From Tretioscincus oriximinensis (lineage: Eukaryota > Chordata > Lepidosauria > Squamata > Gymnophthalmidae), in assembly GCA_022410635.1 (NCBI GenBank), contig JAJVDF010000018.1, positions 3,782,754 to 3,846,753 on the forward strand: a DNA stretch of 64,000 nucleotides, given 5' to 3'. The position numbers were made by a program, and so were the translations under genes. Below are positions 45,807-58,299 of the stretch, piece by piece. Under the pieces are notes generated by a model. It was not told the DNA's origin and ran no database searches. It worked only from the letters and a program-made list of their open reading frames with translations. How positions within the stretch are numbered: the stretch's first letter is position 1; each line of letters opens with the position of its first letter.

Positions 45807-46818
45807 GTATAGAAGAAGTAATCTGTTTGCACTAGTAATGATTAACGTGTGTGTGTATGTGTGTGTGGGAGTAGCCTCTAAAACAGAAGATATTGGAATG
45901 AAGCAGATTGGCAATGTTGGCAAAGAAAGTTCTCATTCCCTCTTTAAACTCAAAACACACACACAGTAATAAAAGATCAGAATTTGAGACTGAAATATTA
46001 GTATCAAACAACTATTTTTTTCTCTTAAAAATGGGGCACACATAGAGTGATTTTCTCAAACAACTGGAACATTCTGGCGAACTTCTATTCAAACTGTTTT
46101 AATGAGAGAGCTTTCCCATAGCTAAGAAAGATAATGGTCTTGTGTGGTCTCCTTTGATTGNTTCACTATTACTTCTCTTTCTCTTCATTCTTTCCTGTCA
46201 TCACTAAACCTATCTTGTAAACCATTCAAATTGCTTTATATGTTTGTATTTCTATCTTGCTGTATATCTAGATATCTCAGGGTGGTTTATAAAAAACCAA
46301 TATAAAAAACTGTTCATTCGATTCAGTGACTTGCTACCAAATAAAACCAATGTTCATGTTTGACTTGAAAATGAACACAATGATTCAAAAAACTATGGTC
46401 CAAATCAAACCAGTTTCAAGTCACTGTAAACTAAGAAACAACCAAACCAATTCAGCAAAAGTGAAGGGTGGAAGTACTTAATCAAAGATTTCAGTAAAAG
46501 TGTTCTTCAGCATAATGCAGTAGAATGATTCTGTCAGATGGGAGCTACTGTATATATGAGGAACACCATATTCTTGGATTACTGTGCAAAATGGCTGTTA
46601 TCTCCACTTTTGTCTGTTCATATCCCTGCTCATAAAAACAGATGTCATGAAACCATAATGAGGTAATCACCAGATATTGGTGTGACATAATGGTTAATTT
46701 TTTTCATAGACATTTTCCATGTTGTNCCATTAATGTTCATATATTAAATAATTTGGATCACCAGATCCCAAGAAAATCTCTTCAAAGTTATAATTGTAGT
46801 CTGACGTTTGTAGGGTTG
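45807..46818. other. Intergenic or intronic DNA, no gene seen
   Basis: No gene was recognised. It has a TG-rich run at 45847-45872, a short CA run at 45953-45965 and a reverse-orientation LINE-tail-like remnant at about 46250-46315 (ATCTCAGGGTGGTTTATAAA). Confidence 0.5.
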
Positions 46819-46980
46819 CATTTTATGATATGCAGCTGCCATTACCCTAATGTAAAAGAATGATGATACAACTAAAACATGTGGAGGATACAAAATGACG
46901 AACAGGCTGATTAGACATTTTTGGTAGCCATTTCATTAATCATAGTGCATAACTTCCTTGAAACTTACCAGAAAATTTGC
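46819..46980. repeat. Left arm of a 162-bp inverted repeat pair
   Basis: It starts CATTTTATGATATGCAGCTG and is about 88% identical by eye (roughly 20 mismatches) to the reverse complement of 48131-48292, with no indels needed over 162 bases. The arms are separated by 1,150 bp. Confidence 0.85.
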
Positions 46981-48130
46981 CTCACCCCGATTCCCAATAT
47001 TTTATTAGAAGTGACAACATTTATATATATTTTTATATATATATAAAAAAGAAAAAAAAACCCAAAACAATACAAATACACACAAAAAAGTACAAATGAC
47101 AACTATAATACTAATACTATTTTGATGTCACTTCTGGTATTTACTTCCAAAAAAATGGTACTCGGAGTGATGTCATTTCCTGTCCTTGTCTAGGAAGTGA
47201 CATCACTAAAATTTCTGGAATGAGATCTGCCATGGATTTTCCTTCTGGTAAGCTCCCATCATTTACTGGAGCTGCCCACTGCCATAGGGTGCTATGTAGG
47301 GCCTACAAGCACCCTATATAGCACCTTTCTTCATGGTGAGATAACCACGTTGAGGCTGCTCAGAGCCTTGACCCATTCAAAGTGCCAAGCCAAGGATTAC
47401 TTCAGGCAAAACAGAACAAAGGGCCTCTATATTCCAAGTTGAAAATTCTGCTGCCTTGTCAGCTTCAAAAACAGTGAAATACAACATATGACATATGTTT
47501 ATAGTCTATACGATGTCCCAGTGGTGTAAGAAAATGCCCACAACTTGTTGTGAAAATAGTCTTAACAATGAAGACCTAAGTAAGAAGTTGTTGAAGAACT
47601 TTGCTGCATGACATCTTCTTTGGTTAGAGTCTATTTAAAATCAAGAAGCAAAAGTAATCCGAATCTCAAAATTAGCTAAAGTTAAAAATTCTTTTAAACT
47701 TATCTTGAACCTTCTGGGGCCTAATTAGGAGATGAAAGAGAAAAAAATAACACTGTGAAAATAATCATTTTTTATATTTTAAACCCACCCTTATAAAATG
47801 GCTGATGTGTAAAAAGGAATTCACAGGCTCTGTGTAAGAAAGATGACATGGGACTAATAAACTGTATCTCAACCACTAATGAATCCTATTAGCATTCTAT
47901 TACCTTAAAACTATTGGATGTGAATCCAGTATTTATAAGAAAATTCTTTTTTATCCAAACTTCTACAAGTTCTAATTTAATTGAGCCTTATCTCCAACTG
48001 AGCAAAGCGGGGTGGGAAATAATGCCTGCAGCAATGTGGGATGCAACAGGGAAAAAGCATAAAGAAATCTGAGCAAATTGTTATTGGCCTTATTTCTGGT
48101 AATAAAACCAGGATGGCCAAACTAGGTTGA
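46981..48130. mobile_element. Interior between 162-bp inverted arms, unclassified element
   Basis: The 1,150-bp interior has no long frame. It contains an AT hairpin near 47022-47045, an A-rich run, and a duplicated GAAGTGACATCAC / GTGATGTCA-type segment around 47165-47210 that recalls 34725-34760. I could not find transposase motifs. Arms plus interior look like a non-autonomous DNA transposon or a snapback insertion of about 1.47 kb. Confidence 0.45.
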
Positions 48131-48292
48131 AGAAATTTTCTAGTAAGTTTCAAGGAAGACATGCAGTATGATTAATGAAACGACTACCAGAAATGTATAA
48201 TCAGCCTGTTCCTTATTTTGTATCCTTCACAAGTCTTAGTTCTATCATCATTCGAGTACATTAGGGTAATGGCAGCTGCATATCAGAAAATG
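48131..48292. repeat. Right arm of the 162-bp inverted repeat pair
   Basis: It is the reverse complement partner of 46819-46980; the outer end reads GGCAGCTGCATATCAGAAAA then TG. Confidence 0.85.
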
Positions 48293-50850
48293 GAGAAAAT
48301 ACTATACAATAGCTGGGTGGTGGTGGTGGCGGCAGAAAAAACGAGAAGGAAAAACAAAATCTAAGCATGCAGCTTTCCCATGAAGAATTATTACCACTAT
48401 TGTACTTACATCAGGCTGAATTCACCCAAGTTCATACAGATTCAGTGATTCTATTCAAATTTCAAATGTGCTCAACCTGAATCTATAAATGCAGGGTAGT
48501 TTTTTTTTTTTTTTTGCACTAGACTGTTGTAGCAAGACTGAGCCAAGTTGGAATGGTTCAAGAGCTGAAGAGGGCAGTTGTACCAGAAGAAAATAATCTG
48601 CACTTGGACAACTGTTCTGGAACAGTCACCCTCTATCATATCTAATGCCCAATGAATGTAAATGTTCATTTATTTATTTTAGGAATTTATATCCCACCCT
48701 TCACCAAAGGATCCAAGATGGGTGACACAAAATTAAAAGCAATACAAAGAACACATTGGTAAAATGTTCAAAAGAGCCATAAGTTCCCTCTCTCCTTCCC
48801 TGGAAGGTAATCCTTAGAACATTTTGATCCCTAGAACATTTCAGTAATGCAGTTTGGTTCCTAATTAAACCAGGACTCTTCTGCATACCTCTAGTTTCAT
48901 TCCAGCAATCCCTAGACAACTAGTACACCTTTTTAAAATAATCCACCATACAGAACAGAGGCTACTGGACTTCTTTGTTGACCAGTTTAAAAGTGGGAAA
49001 ATGCCTTTAGTATACATTTTTCAAGTCTTTATATTGCCTGAATAGGACTCTGAATGCAGACATTTATGCCGAAAGGATGGAAGTAGCNTCCAGAACCAAA
49101 CAAGATCAGCAGGAGGCTGCTTTCATGCATAAGGATTATTTTGGCCATCTCAGTTTGTTTCCTTGGCAACAACCCACCATTATGACTTATACTGTATTCT
49201 GTCCAGTTTCAACCTCCATAGCAAAACCAATGCGATACTGTGGGGATCAAATGGGAATTGGAAAGATCCTGTTAAGAAGGGTTTGCTGCTACTGAAATAC
49301 ATCTTTCTACACCAAAGAACATTTGTCTGGTTGTTGAATTGTATGATGGATGATGCACCTGACCTGACCCTGCTGTGGCAGTATTTAGCCTTAGACATCT
49401 ATACATATATGCCGTATGATATATGATTTGGGTTGGAAGTTGAAGCTGTATCTTCATGCCTAATACAAATGGGGATGATTTTTGATAGCTTTTCCCAGCA
49501 GTGTTCCCTGCTTCCAACACCAAACATCCCAGACTATAAAACTATGATGCCACTGATGGCTAGAGTAAGCACACGGACAGAAAATGATCAGCTCCAAAGT
49601 GATTTATTCAGCTCTTAGTGGAATCTTAGTCTAGACTGCAGTGATTTTCCCCTGGCAGAGGAGCCACCAGCCAATCACTACAGCCAATACTTCCCACCGA
49701 AACTTATGCAACTATATACAATTCTTGCAAGAGCAAGTTGTCCCTCCAAATCCCAGGGAAAAATGTCCAGGTCTCAACCAGGTTCAAATTCAGTTCAATG
49801 GTACCAGCTATATATGTATCTACATACAGAATGTATATTTTATGTCAGAATATACATGACAACAACCATCCTGCCTACAAAGAATGGCATTGAAAAAGAA
49901 AGCAACTTTCTTCATGCCAAGGATTTTTTTCTTCGGGATTTGTCTCTTTAGAATATAAGCCTGATGGCAGGAACCTAAGACTATGTTCTGTAAGCTACTC
50001 TGAGTGTCTTCTAACTTATGAATGGCATATACTGTAAAAATAAAGACAATAAAGATCAGTATATAGTTGCTGAACATCTGGATAGCAAAGCACTGATATT
50101 TCATCAATATATATTCTCCCTCCCCCCCCCCCCTTTTAATAAATCATACACCTATTCCTCTAAGCAACCATAATGACTTTAGGCCCTGGTCATTTTTGAA
50201 CCATTTTCAGTCCTGAGGAACTAGAAATTCTTCAGGACTTGAAGGTGGCTTAGAAGCATTCTCACTTGTTAATGTGATTAGGATGAAAGGGGAAAAGCCA
50301 AGAGTTTACTTTTAATTTAAACATATTGAGTGAGTATGCTCAAAGTAGGGTTACCATTAAAAAGTTGGCAAGAATTGTAATGGATATGGGAAGAAGAAGG
50401 AATATTCACCAGTTGCAGCTTATAATGCCTGCAGTATTTGGTAAAAAATGAATCACTCTTTAAAACAGCAAAACTCCCATTTTAATTAATTAAATTAATT
50501 GTAACATTAGCTCTAACATAGAGCAAATATAATCATAGACATTATCCTCACAGTGGCCCTTCCACACAAAGAGTAAAATCCACAATCTAAACGGAATTGT
50601 AGATTTCACTCGTTCATATCTACCTGCAAAATCCACGTGGAATGGGTGAGAAAACAAACCAAGAAGTAAATACTGAGCATGCTCAATATGTAATTCTGCA
50701 TTGTCTTATACTAGCATCTTACTAGTATCCTGGCAATCCCGTTAAGGTCTGTACGTACAGGAAGGCTTCTCTCCTCCGTGATTGATGGCATGGGAATGTT
50801 CTGGAGCAAAATAAATTTTTTTACAGCTGAAATGAAAAAACTCCAATAAC
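48293..50850. other. Intergenic or intronic DNA, no gene seen
   Basis: No gene was recognised. It contains (TGG)n at 48316-48330, a T17 run near 48500-48517, a minus-strand LINE-tail remnant at 48664-48725 (TTTATATCCCACCCTTCACC), and a C-run at 50122-50134. Overlapping frames between 49077 and 49951 show no family resemblance and no shared reading that looks coding. Confidence 0.5.
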
Positions 50851-51002
50851 ATGTAGAGCAGATTTCAGATAAATAGCCGTATTAGTCTGTAGAAAGTCCA
50901 GCAAAGGAGCTAGTAGCACTTTGAGACTAACTAGAGAAAAGTGGGCGGCATAAGCTTTCGTAGACAAGTCTACTTCTTCAGATGCTTCAGATGTAGAGCA
51001 GA
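50851..51002 (-). mobile_element. Foldback-family repeat, single-unit copy 3, with 12-bp target duplication
   Basis: The unit 50863-50990 runs from TTTCAGATAAATAGCCGTAT to CTACTTCTTCAGATGCTTCA and is flanked by identical ATGTAGAGCAGA at 50851-50862 and 50991-51002. It has one arm only. On the minus strand it contains CTGAAGA, then the hairpin GTAGAC-TT-GTCTAC, then GAAAGC. It has no poly(A) and no coding capacity. Confidence 0.85.
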
Positions 51003-51619
51003 GTCATCATAACGATACTACCATTGCGGTGAGAAAAACTTTTGNGCCTGCAGCCACACAATGTGGTGGTACAACATGGTCTCTCCATGCAAGCAATCAA
51101 GGAGACTTATTGGTCTGTTTGCAATTCCCTACATTCTAACTTTTTTCTCTTCATATTTGAAGTAAGGAACTCTGAGCTTTGATTCTGAGGAAGGAGGAAG
51201 CCTTCCTTGTCAAAACCAGAAGACTAAAGTTCCAACCATGATTTTGGGCAGTAGGGAAGTTTTTCACTTTCAGCATCAGGAGCAGCTATGGTTTTGACAA
51301 GGGTGAAGAAAGCTCCCCACCCAAGTCAACATCTTTCCTCCCCAAATTACAGCTGAGCCTGATGAAGGTAAAGAAATCCTCTTTGCCTACCCAAATCGCA
51401 TTTGGGGATTCTCCCACTGCCATTGACAGCAGGGGGCATTTGGCTGCATGCCAAGAGTACATTCTGGCTTTAATAGGAACAATTGCTTCTCTTAATTTGG
51501 AGGAGGAGAGCACTATGCTTGCAGTGCCTTTTCTCTTTCCCGTGTGGAAACTATCATAATTAAGACAGAGTTTGCATATAAAGCTTCAGATCCCCTTCCA
51601 CCCCACTCAAGAGCAATTA
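51003..51619. other. Intergenic or intronic DNA, no gene seen
   Basis: No gene was recognised; overlapping frames at 51286-51559 have no family resemblance. Confidence 0.45.
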
Positions 51620-51701
51620 TATACTGCTTAAAACAATTAAGGGAACACGTTAACATAACAGTGTAACACTAAGTGTTCCCTTAATTNTTTTGAGCAGTAT
51701 A
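51620..51701. mobile_element. Palindromic Tc1/mariner-like MITE, copy 2
   Basis: The 78-bp palindrome 51622-51699 (TACTGCTTAAAACAATTAAG at the left) is flanked by TA at both sides. It carries one unresolved base and a few substitutions relative to copies 1 and 3. Confidence 0.85.
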
Positions 51702-54700
51702 CTTTTCCAAGCTCGTCAAACAACTATTTGGTGTGTTGAGTGTAATTGTAGATTAGAAATGCATGTGATAATGGCTGTCTCCATGAACTATGCTATCCAC
51801 TACAGCTGCACTCTTAGATTAGCATAGGATGATGTGGTGAGGTAGGAGAAAGCATGAATTACAGCAAAATGCACATAGGATGAATTTTTCTCTCTATCAT
51901 AAATGTCCCTTTATCAGACAGCAATAGTTGGATATAGAGTGGTTTGAGTCGTTTTGATGAATTTCACAAAAGGATGAGAATGTCTGTGTGCTTTTGTGGA
52001 ATGGGCCTTAAAAGGCTGCAGGAAATAAATCTTTAGGGTCTAGCCTACTCAACTGGGCCAAATTATCCTTTTTGCAGAATAAAGAAAAGCACACAGACTT
52101 GCTTCTGTGACCACCATGTTGAGGAATAATTTACTTGCACAACGTGTAAGTCTTAAAATAGCCAATTTCTCTATGGAGATTTGGCAGTTTCCAAATGGCA
52201 GGTTCTCCCAGGACCAGAGGAANATCTTGGATGTGTACCTGTCACTAAATGTGCTTGACTTGAAACTGGTTGGGAGATAAAAAAAAATTAAAAGGTCATT
52301 TGGGAGCATTTGGCTAGCTATTATGTTTGGTTTTTAATATTGCACTCTGTATGTACTTTACAACTATTTCTGCATTTGATGAGTAGCTTTCTTTGTAAAC
52401 ACATAATGTTTTCCTACCTGGTTCTTACAGGATGTTACAACATCATTATTGTTCCACCAAACCTTCCAATAGAGGTTTCGCACTGCATCACAATGCTTCC
52501 TGCATCACAATGCATTACAAGAGGAATTAGCTATTGCTGTGCCTGCCGTGTTCCAGGACAACAAATACCACAAGTCAATGCAAACCAGTAGAATGGCAGA
52601 ATCACAACTGGCTGACATGCGCAGTATCATCTTCCCGCTTTCTCTTGCTTTCTTCCTGCCAGCTTTGCACCAGTTCCACATGGGTTCTGACCAGTAAAAT
52701 TTGCAATTGCTTTTAGATTGCAGGTTTCACTTGTCATGTGGAGATCATTTTGCCNTGTTCTGAGCAAGGAATTGTATAGTAGCACCTGATACAAAAATAA
52801 TAAAGCAAGACATCAAATCTTTTACAAACTGAAAGTGCAAATAAATTCCCCAAAGGGCTCACAAATTAAAAAGTATTCTCAATAGGATGNGACTGTTTCA
52901 TTGCTCACAAGATTCTATCTGCCTATCCTCTTCCATTCAGCAAACGTCTGCTGCTATGTCTCCTTAGGGGTATAATCTCCAAAGGAAGTCCAGTAATGAA
53001 CTGAGGCTCCAGCAAACAAGCTTTTCATTAGGTCACTATTCTGTTAGGGTGTTTGAATTCTCCTGTAATGAACAAGATTTTCCCCTCCCTGTTTTCTTCT
53101 GTGTAAGAGGCTTGCTTGAAGAAAAACTCATCGCTTTCTCCTATCATTTAATCTACTTATCACAATCAGANTGTTGTTCCCAAATAAGACTCTTCAGCTT
53201 CAGGGTGGATGTACGAGACATGTACTTTTAATCCTTCCATAGTCCTTAAGAAATGTTATTTTTTTCTGATTCAGTCATGTTCTTCAGGTTTTGTGTTGGG
53301 TTAAAAGTGTGTGACTCCAGGAGGTTTCCTCCTTCTCCTTCCTTTGGCCATGTAATAGAAATAACACTTATTTTTTAAANTTGCTTCTGTTTTATAATAN
53401 TTATTCATACAATCAAGGCTTTTTTCCTGCCAGTATGGTCCAGAATACATACTGGTAAGCTTTTTGAACTTTGTTATATGTAAAATATATAATTAAAATA
53501 AGATCATACTTTTTNNAAAAAAACTGCATAAAGCAATACTGAAAGTCGTTCAGTCTTTTTATCCAGATATTGACTCTGGCCAGGTCTACAGCCAAATGTA
53601 TTTTTCAACAAAATTGTTTACCAGACACTAAAACATGATCCTGGCTGAAGAATATGTTTCCCCATTGTTGGCTTGCACTCCTCTGAAATAATCATTGCTG
53701 ATCTCCACTTGCTTCCTGTAAGCCATTGGGGTCTTAAACTGCAGCCATCCAAATGTTCCTGAACAATAATTCCTATCATAGGATTGGCACAAAATGCTGT
53801 GAGTGGAATGCTAAGAGTTGCTTGGTAACATTAAGAGGAAATTTGACAACCACATCTCTCAAGGGTGTGGAGCTGATAGAGTCCTAGGCATCATCCACTA
53901 GGGCTAAATTCAAACTTTGACATTGCTGATCACTTAACTATTCCCCAGTTGCTCTGAAATCANACATAATCTTGTCATAAACTTACTGTACTGTACTGAA
54001 CTGCACAGTCCATAAACATTCCTTCATATAGTTTGAAAACTATATTCTAGACTTACTGCGTTCTACATGTGACATGATATGTTTTCACCCAATCACAAAT
54101 TAGGAGTCAGCTAGACTTATAGAACACAGAAAGACTAAAATACAGCCACCACACTTCTTGCTCCTGGCCTTTTGCTTTGAGAGTTTGAAAGGCAAGAAAT
54201 ACTTCCCTCAGTTAGCAAACAGGAAAGGTTCCTAGCAACCATTCTCTAAAGGTAAATGTCCTGCAAGCATAATAGATGACATCACAGCGTTTTTACATTA
54301 ATGGAATTGAATTGGCATATAGGAATTTATTGAGCTGAATTTCCGAATGAAAGCTAGAAGCTAATCTGGGTTTGAATGCCTTGCTCTTCAGCTCTTTACA
54401 TTTAGTGGGGTAGGACTGTTTATTGTAAAGTCTGTAATTTCTCAATCACTGTGCACAGAGAGCAAGGACAACTTCTTTTTTGGCTTGATATTTATGTGTA
54501 AATAAAACAGCTGTCACACAAAAGAAATTAGTCAGTTCTCTGATGGAAAGCTCATTAAATCTCAGAGGATTTCCAGTAATTATGCATAGCCTAACATCTT
54601 AATAGTTTACTTACCCAATCAAGAAAAGGAGGGTTACAGAGATTGATTTTATATACCTCATCACAGTTTGTATTTTACAAAGAGTGAAATGATGCAACTT

Positions 54701-56059
54701 TACCCTAAATAGGTTTAGTTAAAATGAGGGAGCATATATATATATATTCTTTGGGTTTTTTTTCTTTTTTTAATTTTGGAACAGAGATGTACCAAGTTGT
54801 TTCAATTATGTTTGACTGAAGTGTTTGATGCAAAACTTAGGAGCACTCAATGAATTGTTTTAAGAACAATTAAAACATACATAACTTTGCTCTGCGTTAC
54901 CAATATAATCATATACAGTAGTATAGTATAGTGTAGTATAGTATAGCATAGCATAGTATAGTAGTGGCAATATTAATTGGTGTGTTGCCTTTTGCAATTG
55001 GTAGATTCATTTAATGTATTTGAATACCTTTCCTGTTGCCAGCTCTATGATGCCAAATGGGAAAGGAAGAAACACATAAGCTAGATCTATCACCGCCTCT
55101 TAACCCTGCATTTTCTTTATAATTTGGAATACATCACCTCCAAAATATCCAGTTGCTTTCCAATTCTTGAAAAATTGAAGGAAAGTAGAAGAAAGATTTC
55201 TGGACAAATGAAGATATGACACATTTATCCAAATATGTCATGGGCTGCATCCCGACTAGGGAAAAAATGAGATCCAAAGCTGTTTGGATCTGAGTTGGGG
55301 GTATGTGTTTTCCATATAACCCAAGTGCAAAACACATTAGCCATGTTCAGTCCTCACAGCAATGTGTTTTCTGAGCAGAATTTGCTCAGAAAACCATTGC
55401 AAGTTGCAGCTTAACACACTTCTGGGAAAGACAGAAGACTCCACAAAATCTAGGGTCCATGGAAACAGGAGATCTAAGCAAATGTCTTACCTTTCCTCTC
55501 TACCATTTTTCTTGATCAGAACCTCAGTTGCAAGCAGCCAAGGGAATCTGATCAACTACAGGAAAAATGTTTGTGTGGGGGGTAGGCCATGGACCACAGG
55601 CTTGGGGTTTCTTCTGCCTTTCCCAGAAGACCAAGGACTCAACTTATAGTGAATGTGCACATTAAACTGGGGCTGGAGATGGCAGAAAACAGTGGAGGGA
55701 ATTCTGTTGTTTTTTGCCCCCATTTTTTCCCCTTGTGTGAACCTAGCCATAATAACATAACATCCATTTTAGTCCTGATTTAATCACAGTGGCCATTTGA
55801 AAAATGATAGCTCATGCAAGGAGAAATCAAAACTAGATGTCTGTTTTGCATTGTCCACAGAAAACAAGGTGTGTCATTTATATTTATTTGATAGGTAAGT
55901 TTCTACTTTAGCAAACAAGGACTCATTTGAATCTAGCTGATTTTCTTGCTACAGTGACACAAACTGTACAGCCATTTCCCACACTCTTCCAGGCATGAGG
56001 AGGGAGGACTAAGTGGCATATACTGTTGACTGTAATGAAACCACCTTAATTGGGACATG
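51702..56059. other. Intergenic or intronic DNA, no gene seen
   Basis: No gene was recognised in 4.3 kb. It contains (TA)n near 54735-54746 and a TAGTA-type pentanucleotide array at 54918-54963, with several unresolved bases near 53370-53516. A possible conserved patch is listed at 54430-54620. Confidence 0.5.
54430..54620. promoter_or_regulatory. Possible conserved noncoding element
   Basis: Unique-looking AT-rich sequence with TTTATGTGTAAATAAAACAG, CAGCTGTCACACAAAAG, AGCTCATTAAATCTCAGAGG and AGTAATTATGCATAGCC contains homeodomain, POU-like and TGTCA-type sites close together. It has the texture of deeply conserved vertebrate enhancers, but nothing else supports it. Confidence 0.2.
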
Positions 56060-56589
56060 GTTCTTTTAAGAAACTGAGAACCAGTGATCTGATGATAGTT
56101 GGGCGGAGCTTAAGCTGAGTGTGTGTGTGTGTTTTAGTTTTGAGTGTTTAGTATTGAGTTTTGGGCTTGAAGCCGTACACAAATGTATTACTGTGTTCTC
56201 TGTGAAATGTGTAGTGTAATCAATAAATAAAGTTACGTCTGCAGAACACTATCTGAAGGAGTGGATCAAAAGAATGATCTGATACTATGAAAGACAGATT
56301 GGGGTAGTAAGGATAAAAAGAAGTGTAGATCTAAGCAGGGTTTTTAATGTGAATTAGCAGTGTGTGCAGCTTGGGAGACATTAAAAAGCTCAGTCCCTTA
56401 ACCTTGCCTGATCTAGTTATCTTGTTTATTTTGCCTTCTGAAACCGAGTTCACCTGTTACTTTGTTTTAATAAAAACTGGTTCTGTGTGCTTTAACTGTG
56501 ATGTCTGATTATTAAAAGAACAGAGTAAAGGGAATTCATTTATGATTATCTCACTCCAATTTTAAGTCTTCCTGTAGGAAGTGGTGGCA
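56060..56589 (+). mobile_element. Possible LTR-like segment
   Basis: The segment contains two AATAAA-type signals (CAATAAATAAAG near 56220 and TAATAAAAACTG near 56468) and ends in GGAAGTGGTGGCAGCC, which resembles the sequence after some reptilian gypsy-type LTRs. No second LTR or coding region is present, and the left boundary is unclear. Confidence 0.25.
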
Positions 56590-57074
56590 GCCTTCTTGCT
56601 GATATAAACCCTATCACCTAATATCACCCATTCGCTACCTAGCCCAATTCAAGGTTTTGACTTTAACTTACAAGGCCCTAAATAACTTGGGCCCCAAATA
56701 TCTAAAGGAACGCCTTCTTCCATACCAACCTGCCCGTGCCTTAAGATCTGCAGGGGAGGCCCTCCTGGTGGTACCACCCCTTTCAACAGCCAGTGGAGTG
56801 GGAGCCCGGGTTAGGGCCTTCTCAGTGGTTGCCCCTTGTCTTTGGAACAATCTCCCCCTTGAGGTGCGTCTATCATCATCATTGTACTCTTTTAGAAGGT
56901 CCTTGAAGACGCACCTCTTTTGCCTGGCCTTTGGCTGAAGAAATGCCATCTCTATCCCTACTTTTAATATTGTTTTATACTTTTTTAAATTTTTGTAGTG
57001 ATGTTTTACTGTTTTTGCTGCCCTGAGACCTTCGGGTATAGGGCGGGGTATAAGTATAAATAAATAAATAAATA
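56590..57074 (+). mobile_element. L2-like LINE 3' end
   Basis: This 5'-truncated element carries the last part of ORF2 (56657-56938) and the 3' end CTGCCCTGAGACCTTCGGGT then AGGGCGGGGTATAAGTATAA followed by (ATAA)n. It is the best-preserved L2-like copy in the window; related ends lie at 11886, 13268 and 22815. Confidence 0.9.
56657..56938 (+). pseudogene. L2-like ORF2 C-terminal fragment
   Basis: The 93-residue frame MTLTYKALNNLGPKYLKERL, then PYQPARALRSAGEALLVVPP, RAFSVVAPCLWNNLPLEVRL and SLYSFRRSLKTHLF shows the hallmark tail of L2-clade polymerases (YKAL..L.P.YL; LRS; AP.LWN.LP..IR; F...LKT.LF). The frame is intact to its natural stop near 56938, but the RT and endonuclease are missing, so it cannot work alone. 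Confidence 0.85.
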
Positions 57075-57118
57075 ATATTTGATCCTATCATTATAAGCAC
57101 ATATCGCAGTGCCTAAAN

Positions 57119-57202
57119 TATACTGCTCAAAACAATTAAGGGAATACTTTAACATAAAACAGTGTATGTTAAAGTGTTCCCTTAATTGTTTTGAGCAGTA
57201 TA
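57119..57202. mobile_element. Palindromic Tc1/mariner-like MITE, copy 3
   Basis: The 80-bp palindrome 57121-57200 (TACTGCTCAAAACAATTAAG and its inverse) is flanked by TA. It sits just downstream of the L2-like element. Confidence 0.85.
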
Positions 57203-58005
57203 TATTCCATATTCTGCTATCAAGAATAAACAATCACGCTCGGTATCACTACACTGACCTCACTTTGACTCTAAGGATCTAGCAACTGAGATCACGATGA
57301 CACACGAGTAAACTTTTTTGAACAACTCTTCAACATGGATGTTGACTCAACAGTTGAAAGTATACCCATAATTTCTGCCATTGTTCAAAATGTTCCACTC
57401 ATACTTCCAGTCTATGACAATGATCTTGGATACTATTTTGACTGCTTTGTGTGGCATTCCATTGCAGCAGTGTTTCCTTGACCCTCTTGATTGGTATGTA
57501 ATTTGTGATGTAAGCCCACACAACAAAATAATTACTCCATACCACAACCTGGAACTCAATGCTTTTTAAGGGAATGCTTGGATGGTTACCTAGGGATGGT
57601 TACCCAGTAATGTTAACGTTCAGTTCAAAATTGTATGATAGAGGTCCTCTTTGAAGGCATTGGGAACACAACCATTAAATCTTTTTTCTCTGTTCTGGCA
57701 ATTTCTACATGACAGAAAGAGTGCCGCATGCGAAGATCAACTTTCACCAATCAACAATCTCTTTACTGTCAAATGCTTCAAAGATTGTATTCTGTTTGCA
57801 TACCTGATGCTGTTCTCTTGCCTCTAGCTTAAAGTTTCTATGCTTGATTTTCTTCCTTGTTCTTTAGCTTTAGTTATTTTAAAGAGGATATAGTTACAGA
57901 AGCCAACTTCTTCCTGTGTTCTGCAAAATACAAAATACACCAAGTTTCATCTGCATGATGTGGAGGAAGGATTTGGAAGAGTTCTAAGATCTCTTTCTGA
58001 CACTG
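57203..58005. other. Intergenic or intronic DNA, no gene seen
   Basis: No gene was recognised; frames at 57347-57569 on both strands are short and unrelated to known families. Confidence 0.45.
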
Positions 58006-58136
58006 TGTTGATATATTTCAAAGAAATAGCTGTATTAGTGTGGAAACAGAAAATCTAGTAAAAACATAGAATTTAGAAAAAAGTAGGTGAAATGAGCTTT
58101 CCTAGACACATCTACTTCTTCAGGTATGTTGACATA
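58006..58136 (-). mobile_element. Foldback-family repeat, single-unit copy 4, old
   Basis: The unit 58016-58126 (TTTCAAAGAAATAGCTGTAT ... CATCTACTTCTTCAGG) matches copy 3 in order and orientation with more substitutions. It is flanked by TGTTGATATA (58006-58015) and TGTTGACATA (58127-58136), a 10-bp duplication with one mismatch. Confidence 0.75.
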
Positions 58137-58299
58137 GTATTCTAATAGTGCTCACAGCAAAGTGCATATTCTCAGAGGTAAAAACATGTACCTTGTGTCC
58201 TGGGTATGTTCTTGTGATGCAACAGAAATATAATCCTTGAATGGTCAATTCAATCCCATATTGCCATAAAAGGCCCCAGGGGATCATGCTTCTCATTTG

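Noticed and set aside
49077..49951. A multi-exon host gene built from several 60-90-codon frames
   Set aside because: Frames overlap in different phases and on both strands, contain no recognisable domain and lack consistent splice sites.
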